In this document: piece by piece, positions 1 to 7,005 of the stretch
Layout: every line of letters starts with the position of its first letter
How positions within the stretch are numbered: the first letter of the stretch is position 1
Source: Solirubrobacter sp963792915
GTDB taxonomy: Bacteria > Actinomycetota > Thermoleophilia > Solirubrobacterales > Solirubrobacteraceae
Assembly: GCA_963792915.1 (NCBI GenBank)
Contig: CAWBYD010000003.1
Coordinates: forward strand, 1,302,001-1,366,000
Length of the DNA stretch: 64,000 nucleotides
Direction of reading: 5' to 3'
The notes under the pieces: model-generated
The model's input: only the letters and a program-made list of their open reading frames with translations
The model's database searches: none
What the model was told of the DNA's origin: nothing
Position numbers and translations under genes: made by a program

Positions 1-697
1 GGCGCGGCGAGCGGACCTCGTCGCCCAGCGTCGTCGCCGCCTCGAATCCGACGAAGCTCAACGCCGCGAATACGAACCCGGTGGTAAGTCCACTGAAGCC
101 GTGCGGCGAGGCCCCCGGCGTCAGGGGGTGCAGCGACAGCCCGTCGTGTCCGCCGTGGCCGACGATGATGACCGCCAGCAGCAGCACGACGCAGACCTCG
201 ACCGAAAACAGGATCAACGCGGTGCGCAGCGACGAGCGGACGCCCTCGAACGCGAGGAAGACCATCAGAGCAGCGGGCACCAGACCGATCAACCACCACG
301 GCACATTGATGTGGAGCTCAGTGCGGAAGGTGCTCTGCAGGTAGGACCCGATCAGCCCCACTTCGGCGGGCGGGAGCAGCGCATAGGCGACGAACATCAG
401 GCCGCCGGTGACGAACCCGGCGCGCGGCCCCAGACCACGGGTCACGTAGGTGTAGAAGGCGCCGGCGCTCGGCAGTTCGCGAGCCATCTCGATGATTCCC
501 GAGGCCGCAATTAGAACCGCGACGAGGCACGCGACGTATACGAATGGCGTGGCCTCCCCCGAGAACGGCGTCGAGAATTGCGGGTTGAAGAACGTCGAAA
601 CCGCCGGGCCCATGATGGCCGCGGACATGATCACCGCGCCGGTGAGCCCGACCGCGTTGCGCCGCAGGTGCACCACACGGGTGGCAGCGGACGACAT
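1..697 (-). CDS. APC-superfamily amino acid permease, C-terminal part outside window
   Basis: Polytopic inner-membrane transporter, probably importing an amino acid or amine; the substrate cannot be read from the sequence. The ATG at 697 has an AGGAG-type ribosome site a few bases upstream, and 232 codons are visible before the window edge. TM1 contains the glycine-rich unwound segment GAVIMSAAIMGPAVS typical of APC carriers. The stretch EMARELPSAGAFYTYV is the classic APC signature after TM2, and further hydrophobic helices follow (VPWWLIGLVPAALMVFLAF; ALILFSVEVCVVLLLAVII). The gene is divergent from the LuxR-type regulator at 786, with overlapping promoters between them, so that regulator may control it (inference). 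Family assignment is firm; substrate unknown. Confidence 0.88.
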   Translation of the reverse strand, partial: MSSAATRVVHLRRNAVGLTGAVIMSAAIMGPAVSTFFNPQFSTPFSGEATPFVYVACLVAVLIAASGIIEMARELPSAGAFYTYVTRGLGPRAGFVTGGLMFVAYALLPPAEVGLIGSYLQSTFRTELHINVPWWLIGLVPAALMVFLAFEGVRSSLRTALILFSVEVCVVLLLAVIIVGHGGHDGLSLHPLTPGASPHGFSGLTTGFVFAALSFVGFEAATTLGDEVRSPR

Positions 698-717
698 TCC
701 CTACTCCTCTCTGGGGC

Positions 718-747
718 TTGACTGATGGGCCTAAAGATGTCTAACGT
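718..747 (+). promoter_or_regulatory. Sigma-70-type promoter for the LAL regulator
   Basis: TTGACT (718-723), 18-bp spacer, TAACGT (742-747). Transcription would begin about 30-40 nt before the regulator start. It overlaps the divergent permease promoter. Confidence 0.5.
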
Positions 748-766
748 CTGATGACTTTTGTGTCAA
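738..766 (-). promoter_or_regulatory. Sigma-70-type promoter for the permease
   Basis: On the minus strand a perfect TTGACA (766-761) is followed by a 17-bp spacer and TAGACA (743-738). The -10 overlaps by two bases the -10 of the opposite promoter, so the two RNA polymerases would compete. Confidence 0.55.
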
Positions 767-785
767 GACGACGAACATAGGACGA

Positions 786-3650
786 GTGCGAATCATGCGT
801 CCAGAGACGACTCTGCGAGCCCTGCCTCGCAGGTCGAACCTGCATATCGTCGAGCCAGTACACACGCCTTCGCGGCTGATCGAGCGTGCCGTGGAGCTCG
901 AGGTACTGCGCGCGGCCTCCGGCCGGCTGGCCGCCGGCGGCTCCGGCGTCGTGGTGCTGGAGGCCGCCGCCGGCCTCGGCAAGACGGCGCTGCTCGATTA
1001 CGGCGCAGACCTCGCCGAGGCGGCCGGCTGCCTGGTGCGGCGGGCCGCGCCCGGCCCGCTCGAGCGCCACTTCCCGTTCGGGGTCGTGCGCGCGCTGCTC
1101 GAGGCGCCGGTGCGCGACGCGACCGGGGTCGAGCGCGCCCATCTGCTCGACGGCGCGGCCGCGTCGGCCGGTGAGCTGCTGCTCGACGGCATCGCGCCGC
1201 ACTCCGACTCGACGATGCTGATCGCGCACAGCGTGCTGTGGCTGTGCTCGGCGCTCGCCGACCGGCGGCCGCTGGCGCTCGTCGTCGACGACGCCCAGTG
1301 GGCCGACCGCTCGTCGCTCGAGGTGCTGTCCTACCTGGCGCGACGGATCGAGGACCTGCCGCTGCTGGTCATGGTCGCCGCGCGCGCCGACGATCCCGAC
1401 GCCGCGTCGGACCTGCTGAGCGTGCTCGGCTCCGTGCGCGCGGCGACCGTGCTGCATCCCCGCCCGCTGACCGCGCGCGGCGCCGCGCAACTGATCCGCC
1501 GCCACGCCCCGGACACGCCGGCCGACGTCTGCCGCGACTGCCACCGCACGGTCGGCGGCAACCCGTGGCTGCTCGGCGAGCTCGGCCGCCAGATCGCCAC
1601 CCACGGTCCCGAGGCGCTCGACGACCCCGGCCACGAGGCCGCGCCGGTGACCGCGATAGCGCGCGGCGTGGTGCGCCGGCGCCTGGCGGAGCTCTCGCCG
1701 CGCGCCCGCGGCCTGGTCGAGGCGCTGGCGGTGATCGGCGATGGCGCGCCGGCCCACGTCGTCGCCTCCGTCGCGGGCCTGCCGGTCGGCGAGCTCGGCC
1801 CGGCGCGCGACGCGCTGATCACGGCCGGCCTGCTGGCGCCCGGCGGCGAGCGCTTCGCCCATGGGCTGATCGCGGTCGCGATCGCGGGCGACCTCGCGCG
1901 CACCGAGCGCGAACGGCTGCACCGCGAGGCGGCGCGCGCGCTGATGGCCGGCCACGCCGACGGGCGGCTGATCGCGTCGCACCTGCTCGAGTGCAGCCCG
2001 CAGGCCGACCCCGACGTCAGCGAGTACCTGCAGAACGCCGCCGACATGGCGGCCCGCCAGGGCGTCCCGCGCGCCGCGGCGGCGTACCTCGAGCGGGCGC
2101 TCGAGGAGCGCGCGCCCGGCGACGACCGCGCCCGCATGCTGGCGCAGCTCGGCACGGTCGCGTTCGACGCCGGCCTGCCCGACTCGCGGCGGCGCCTGCG
2201 CGAGGCGCTGCGCGAGGTGCGCGACCGCGACAGCCGGATCGACGTGCTGACGCGGCTGGCCGCGCTCAACCTGGTCGACGCGGGCGACGGCGGCCTGCCG
2301 CAGCTGTTCGACCAGGAGCTGGCCGCCGAGACCGACCCCGAGGTCCGCCTCGCGGTCGAGGCCGCGGCGCTCGACGCGCTGATGATCCTCCCCGACCGCC
2401 ACGCCGAGCGCGCGCGCCGGCTCACCGCGGTCGATCTGTCCAACGCCGCGGACCCGCTGCTCGAGCGCGTCGTGCTCGCGCACTGCGCGTGGGTGGGGGT
2501 CGAGCTCGGCACGCCCGAGGCCGACGGCTGGGGCGCGCTCGCGCTGCGCTCGCTGGAGGGCGACCTGCTGCTCAAGGAGGCCCACCGGCGCGCCGCCTAT
2601 GCGATGTGCGCGCGGGTGCTGGTGATGACCGGCCATCCGGCGGCGGAGCGGGCGATCGTCGCGCTGCGCGAGGAGGCGATGACGCGCGGGTCGCTGCGGC
2701 TGCGCACGGCGGCGGCGTGGTACGAGTCAGAGCTCGCGCTGCGCACCGGCCGCGTGTCGGAGGCCGAGAACCACGCGCGGCTGGCGCTCGACCTCGTCGA
2801 CGAGGACCTCAACACGTTCACCGGCGGCGCCGTCGAGGTGCTGGTGTGCGCGCTCGCCGAGCGCGGTGCGTTCGGCGAGGCGCGGGCGCTGCTGCACGAG
2901 CACCGGCTCGACGGCGCGCTCGGGCAGGCGCACTGGGAGACCGGCGTGCGGTACGCGCGCGCCCGGCTGTGGCTCGCCGAGGGCGACTTCGAGCGCGCGC
3001 ACCGCGAGGCGCTGGAGGCCGGCGCGCGGCTCGCCGAGCAGGGCCGCCCGAACCCGGCGCTGACGCCGTGGCGCTCGACCGCCGCGGTGGCGCTCGCGCA
3101 CCTCGGGCGCCGCGCCGAGGCGGCCTCGCTGGCCGACTCCGAGCTGGTGCTGGCCGAGCGCTTCGGCGCCCGCGCGCCGATCGTGCGCGCGCTGCACGCC
3201 CGTGCCGTCGCCGAGCCCGATCACGCCGTGCGGATCGAGCTGTGCGAGCGCGCGCTGGCGGTCGGTGGCGCCGGCCTCTCGATGGTCCGCGCGCGGCTCG
3301 AGCTCGGCAGCGCGCTGGCGTCGCTGGGGCGGCGCGTCGAGGCCCGCGAGGCGCTGCGTCCCGCGCTGGCCGAGGCCGACGCCGCGGGCGCCGTGCTGCT
3401 GGCCCAGCGTGCTCGCCGCGAGCTCGTGGCGACCGGGCTGCGCCCGCGCCAGGCGGCGCTCGAGGGCGCCGCGGCGCTGACGCCGCGCCAGCGCCAGATC
3501 TGCGAGCTGGCCGCGATCGGCAAAGGCAACCGCGCGATCGCGCAGGAGCTGTTCCTGAGCGTCAAGACCGTCGAGACGCACCTCGCCGCGGGCTTCCGCA
3601 AGCTGGGGGTGAACACGCGGGCCGAGCTGGCCGCCGAGCTGGCCGCGTAA
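786..3650 (+). CDS. LAL-type LuxR transcriptional regulator with N-terminal ATPase
   Basis: Large ATP-binding LuxR (LAL/MalT-like STAND) regulator of 954 residues. An N-terminal AAA/NTPase domain has a Walker A-like AAAGLGKTALL (near residues 58-69) and a Walker B LALVVDDAQWAD. A long helical-repeat middle rich in Ala, Arg and Glu is presumably the signal-sensing arm. The C-terminal 60 residues form a LuxR/GerE helix-turn-helix (LTPRQRQICELAAIGKGN, then LSVKTVETHLAAGFRKLGV). GTG at 786 and ATG at 795 are both possible starts; an AGGA lies at 779-782. Ligand and targets are unknown; the divergent permease is the obvious candidate target. The 162-bp repeat begins at the base after its TAA stop. 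Confidence 0.9.
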   Translation: MRIMRPETTLRALPRRSNLHIVEPVHTPSRLIERAVELEVLRAASGRLAAGGSGVVVLEAAAGLGKTALLDYGADLAEAAGCLVRRAAPGPLERHFPFGVVRALLEAPVRDATGVERAHLLDGAAASAGELLLDGIAPHSDSTMLIAHSVLWLCSALADRRPLALVVDDAQWADRSSLEVLSYLARRIEDLPLLVMVAARADDPDAASDLLSVLGSVRAATVLHPRPLTARGAAQLIRRHAPDTPADVCRDCHRTVGGNPWLLGELGRQIATHGPEALDDPGHEAAPVTAIARGVVRRRLAELSPRARGLVEALAVIGDGAPAHVVASVAGLPVGELGPARDALITAGLLAPGGERFAHGLIAVAIAGDLARTERERLHREAARALMAGHADGRLIASHLLECSPQADPDVSEYLQNAADMAARQGVPRAAAAYLERALEERAPGDDRARMLAQLGTVAFDAGLPDSRRRLREALREVRDRDSRIDVLTRLAALNLVDAGDGGLPQLFDQELAAETDPEVRLAVEAAALDALMILPDRHAERARRLTAVDLSNAADPLLERVVLAHCAWVGVELGTPEADGWGALALRSLEGDLLLKEAHRRAAYAMCARVLVMTGHPAAERAIVALREEAMTRGSLRLRTAAAWYESELALRTGRVSEAENHARLALDLVDEDLNTFTGGAVEVLVCALAERGAFGEARALLHEHRLDGALGQAHWETGVRYARARLWLAEGDFERAHREALEAGARLAEQGRPNPALTPWRSTAAVALAHLGRRAEAASLADSELVLAERFGARAPIVRALHARAVAEPDHAVRIELCERALAVGGAGLSMVRARLELGSALASLGRRVEAREALRPALAEADAAGAVLLAQRARRELVATGLRPRQAALEGAAALTPRQRQICELAAIGKGNRAIAQELFLSVKTVETHLAAGFRKLGVNTRAELAAELAA

Positions 3651-3812
3651 GGACACGTCAACCAACAAGCTACGCATTCCGGCGGGCCCAGCCCGCCGCT
3701 GCCGGCACCCGGCGCCCGCCCCCGTACCACCAGTACGCCAGCGGGCACCATTCACCGGCAGCAACGACCCGGACTACGCCGGGCGATGCGCATCTTGTTG
3801 TTTGACGCGTCC
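3651..3812 (+). repeat. 162-bp long-hairpin repeat, copy 1
   Basis: Starts at the base after the TAA of the upstream gene. The ends form terminal inverted repeats of about 28 bp (left GGACACGTCAACCAACAAG, right end complementary as GGACGCGTCAAACAACAAG), and much of the interior also pairs: GTAC (3724-3727) with GTAC (3733-3736) around a CACCA loop, CCCGC blocks with GCGGG, and GCCGG with CCGGC. The whole element can thus fold as one imperfect hairpin. A reverse-complement copy lies at 33841-34002 with about three differences. It is flanked by TAA on both sides. No ORF is likely to be real. Confidence 0.9.
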
Positions 3813-3837
3813 TAAGTTCGGGGGAGCTCCCCGATTG
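3812..3837 (+). promoter_or_regulatory. Candidate sigma-28-type promoter (site A)
   Basis: CTAAGTTC (3812-3819) and CCCGATTG (3830-3837) match the layout of FliA/SigD/WhiG promoters (TAAAGTT, 13-16 bp, GCCGATAA). The spacer contains the palindrome GGGGAGCTCCCC, shared almost exactly with the site at 26092. The -35 abuts the end of the hairpin repeat. It would give a leader of about 100 nt for the exported protein that starts at 3950. Confidence 0.5.
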
Positions 3838-3949
3838 TCAGCCGCGGGCGCGGTCCCGATAGTGCGGGGGAGATGTTCTCCTCCCCTTGTGACGCTCCCG
3901 CGCCGTCGTCCGGCGGCGCGCTCTCCGACCTCGCCCCGCGGCTGCTGGC

Positions 3950-5128
3950 GTGATCCGATCGGTATTGCTGGCGTGCTGCGTGCTCGCGTTCGCGGCCCCG
4001 TCCGCGTGGGCGAGCACCACCGTCGAGTTCAACCCCCCGACCGCGACGACCGCCGCCGATCTGACGATCCGCGGCGACGGTGACGACGACGCGGTCACGC
4101 TCACGCAGGCCGCGTTCAGCTACTTCATCACGAGCGCCGGGCCGCTGAGCACGACGCAGCCGTGCATCCAGGCGGGCGCGACGATCCAGTGCCCGCTGGC
4201 CGCGAGCGTGTCGGTCGACCTCGGGGCCGGAAACGACGCGCTGGCGACGACCGACGTGACCACCCCGCTGCTCGTGGCCGGCGGTCCCGGCGACGACAAC
4301 CTGGCCGGCGGCGCGGGCGCGGACGTGCTCGCGGGCGGCGCCGGCAACGACACGCTCAACGGCGGCGACGGCGCGGACTCGTACTTCGGCGAGGCCGGCG
4401 ACGACACGATCGAGGCGCGCGACGGCATCGCCGAGCGGATCTCCTGCGGCGCCGGTTCTGACCAGGCGCGCAACGACTTCACGGACATCCTCGCCGACTG
4501 CGAGCGCGGGATCGACTCAGACCGCGACGGCTTCAGCTCCGACGTCGACTGCAACGACGGCGCGCCCGGCATCCATCCCGGGGCGCTCGACATCATCGGC
4601 AACGGCATCGACGAGGATTGCGACGGGCGCGACGCGCAGGACCTCGACCGCGACCGCGACGGCTTCCCGGTGCCGGGCGACTGCAACGACGGCGATCCGT
4701 CCGTGCACCCGGGCGCGCCCGAGATCCGCGGCAACGGCGTCGACGAGAACTGCGACGGCCGGATCGCGCCGTACGGCCTGCTGCGCGCGCTCGTGTCCAA
4801 CAACTGGCAGTTCGAGACCCACGACACGCGGCTGCACACGCTGGTGATCCGCAACGCGCCCGCCGGGGCGCGCGTCAAGGTCGGCTGCCGCGGCGGCGGC
4901 TGCCCGCACGGCACGCGCAGCGCGACCGTGCGGCGCGACCTCGCGCCGCTCAGCTTCTCGCGCGCTTTCGCGAAGGCGCGGCTGAAGGCCGGCACGGTCG
5001 TGACCGTCGCGATCACGGCCGACGGCCTCGTCTCGCGTACCTACACGTACAGGGTCAAGCTCGGCGACCTGCCGGCGATGACCACGGTCTGCCAGGCGCC
5101 CGGCGAGCAGGCGGGGCACGCATGTTGA
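3950..5128 (+). CDS. Exported protein with RTX-like and MopE-type metal-binding repeats
   Basis: 392-residue exported protein. GTG start, then a signal peptide ending near SAWA (residue 21). Residues about 110-150 carry RTX-like nonapeptide repeats (GGPGDDNLAGGAGADVL and following), which bind Ca2+ in the known family. Residues about 189-275 hold two copies of the putative metal-binding motif (D.DRDGF....DCNDG...IHPGA.DI.GNGIDEDCDG), as in MopE-type proteins. A C-terminal beta-rich domain of about 110 residues has several Cys. It overlaps the next gene, a paralogue of similar layout, by 7 bp. Probably secreted or surface-attached; the actual ligand is unknown. The sigma-28-like site A lies upstream. 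Confidence 0.75.
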   Translation: MIRSVLLACCVLAFAAPSAWASTTVEFNPPTATTAADLTIRGDGDDDAVTLTQAAFSYFITSAGPLSTTQPCIQAGATIQCPLAASVSVDLGAGNDALATTDVTTPLLVAGGPGDDNLAGGAGADVLAGGAGNDTLNGGDGADSYFGEAGDDTIEARDGIAERISCGAGSDQARNDFTDILADCERGIDSDRDGFSSDVDCNDGAPGIHPGALDIIGNGIDEDCDGRDAQDLDRDRDGFPVPGDCNDGDPSVHPGAPEIRGNGVDENCDGRIAPYGLLRALVSNNWQFETHDTRLHTLVIRNAPAGARVKVGCRGGGCPHGTRSATVRRDLAPLSFSRAFAKARLKAGTVVTVAITADGLVSRTYTYRVKLGDLPAMTTVCQAPGEQAGHAC

Positions 5129-6241
5129 AGCGCGCACTGACGCTCGCCCTCGCACTGTGCGCGCTCGCCCCGGCTGCGGCGCACGCCGGCACGTTCAAGG
5201 TCGCGGGCCCGACCGTCATCTACACCGCGTCGCCCGGCGACGTCGACCAGATCGCCGCCTTCGAGACGCCGACCACGATCCGCTTCACGCGCTTCGGCGG
5301 CGCCGGCATCGGGCCCGACGACGGGCTGCAACTTCGTCCTGAACGACCTCGACACGATCGACTGCTCGAAGACGGGCGTGACCTCGGTGGTGCTCAACCT
5401 CGGCGACGGCGACGACGTCGCGTCGGTCAGCCCGCTGCTGAACCTGCCGGTGATCCTCAACGGCGGCGACGGCAACGACGGGCTGTTCGGCGGCGGCGGG
5501 CTCGACGTGTTCGACGGCGGGGCCGGCGACGACAACGTCGTCTCGCGCGACGGCCGCGGCGAGCAGATCAATTGCGGGAGCGGGCACGACACCGCGATCT
5601 CCGACGACGCGGACACGCGCATCTCCTGCGAGGAGGTCGAAGGCGACGCGGACGGCGACGGGGTGCGCCGGCCGGCCGACTGCAACGACACGAACCCGGC
5701 GATCCACCCCGGCGCGACGGACATCCCGGACAACGGCATCGACGAGGACTGCTCGGGCGTCGACGCGGTCAACAGCGACCGCGACGGCGACGGGGTCGCG
5801 CGCCCGCAGGACTGCGACGACGCGAACCCGGCGATCCACCCCGGCGCGCGCGAGGTGCTCGGCAACGACGTCGACGAGAACTGCGACGGCCGCGTCGAGC
5901 CGGTGCCGCCGCTGACGGGCAGCGTCGTCGCGCACTGGATCGAGGCGCCGCAGGGCCGCACGCGCAACCTCAGCCTCGTCGCCAAGCGCTTCCCTGCGCA
6001 CTCGGTCATCACGCTCCACTACCCCGGCGCGCGCGCCGTGCGGCGGACGGTCGGCCGCCACGCGGTGGACCTGCACGCGATCCTCGGCGCGCGCACCTTC
6101 GCGCGGCGCGGGGAGGTCTCGGTGCGGATCACGCACGCGGGGCGCGTGGGGCGCGAGCTGCGCTACGAGATGGGCCGCCCGGGCCTGCCGGAGGTGGCGT
6201 TCCTGTGCGTCCCGCCGGGCGAGGACGCGGGGCCGTGCTGA
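5122..6241 (+). CDS. Exported RTX/MopE-repeat protein, paralogue of the previous gene (apparent frameshift)
   Basis: Starts at ATG 5122 inside the end of the previous gene. Signal peptide MLKRALTLALALCALAPAAA, then beta-rich sequence, then RTX-like repeats (LNGGDGNDGLFGGGGLDVF) and two MopE-type metal-binding motifs (DCNDTNPAIHPGATDIPDNG and a second copy), with a C-terminal domain like the neighbour's. The reading frame breaks at 5323-5327: removing one G from GGG restores ...GCNFVLNDLDTIDC and joins it to the downstream frame that ends at 6241. The span is 3n+1 bases, as expected for one extra base. The corrected product would be about 372 residues. Either an assembly indel or a recently broken gene; its intact coding character on both sides favours an indel. 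Confidence 0.7.
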
Positions 6242-6251
6242 CTGGGCGGAG

Positions 6252-7004
6252 ATGATCGACGAGGTCATGATCCCGGAGCGCTACAACGGGCCGCCCGGGT
6301 CGGCGAACGGCGGCTACGCGTGCGGGCTCGTCGCCGGCGCGATCGGCCACAGCGCGCGCGTACGGCTCCTGCAGCCGCCGCCGCTCGGCGTGCCGCTGAT
6401 CCGGCGCCGCTGCGCCGACGGCGCCGTGCGGCTGCAGGACGGCGGCGTGACGATCGCCGTGGGGTACGTGGCGCGGCCGCTCGTCGCGGTCCCGCACACG
6501 CCCTCGCTGCGGGCGGCGGCGGACGCGACGGTGTCCTTCTCCGGCATGGACCCGGAGCTGCACCCGTTTCCCAGCTGCTTCGTCTGCGGCCCGGAGCGCG
6601 TGGCCGACGGGCTGGGCCTGTTCCCGGGCCACGCCGGCGAGGACGGCCTGCTCGCCTGCCCGTGGTTTCCGGGCTTCGAGCTCTCGCGCGGCGGGGTGAT
6701 CGACCCGCGCTTCGTGTGGGCTGCGCTCGACTGCCCGGCGGGCTTCGCCTGCATGCCGCCCGGCTCGCACACGGTGCTGGCGTCGATGACGGCCACGCTC
6801 GAGGCGGCCGTGCGCCCGGATCGCGCCTACGTCGTGACGGCCTGGCCGGTCGGCGACGAGGGGCGCAGGCACTGGGCCGGATCGGCCATCCACGACTCCG
6901 AGGGCGTGCGGGTCGCGGTCGCCGAGTCGCTATGGATCACGCTCCGCGGTCAGGACGCTGACCCGGCGGGTACGCAGGAGGCGCCCGCGCGCCTCGGAGT
7001 CTGA
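6252..7004 (+). CDS. Hotdog-fold (thioesterase-like) protein of unknown function
   Basis: 250 residues, soluble, no signal peptide. The N-terminal PERYNGPPGSANGGYACGLV resembles the active-site helix of double-hotdog acyl-CoA thioesterase-like proteins (N-G-G-Y followed by a small-residue helix), and the size fits two hotdog halves. Between them FPSCFVCGPER and a later FACMPPG contain Cys residues that might bind a metal. ATG 6252 and ATG 6267 are both possible starts. It ends one base before the start of the PASTA-protein gene (TGAGATG), so the two are probably cotranscribed. Substrate unknown; the family call is from pattern, not a search. Confidence 0.5.
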   Translation: MIDEVMIPERYNGPPGSANGGYACGLVAGAIGHSARVRLLQPPPLGVPLIRRRCADGAVRLQDGGVTIAVGYVARPLVAVPHTPSLRAAADATVSFSGMDPELHPFPSCFVCGPERVADGLGLFPGHAGEDGLLACPWFPGFELSRGGVIDPRFVWAALDCPAGFACMPPGSHTVLASMTATLEAAVRPDRAYVVTAWPVGDEGRRHWAGSAIHDSEGVRVAVAESLWITLRGQDADPAGTQEAPARLGV

Positions 7005-7005
7005 G

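Noticed and set aside
741..2636. Very long open frames opposite and inside the LAL regulator, with similar long frames opposite most genes
   Set aside because: In this very GC-rich DNA stop codons are rare in all frames; these translations are Arg/Ala/Gly-rich and show no domain motifs, unlike the genes chosen.
3713..3764. Short protein read through the hairpin repeat, found in both copies (MLPV.GARWRT...)
   Set aside because: It follows from the repeat being duplicated; no ribosome site, no extra conservation of codon positions, and one base change alters the residue.
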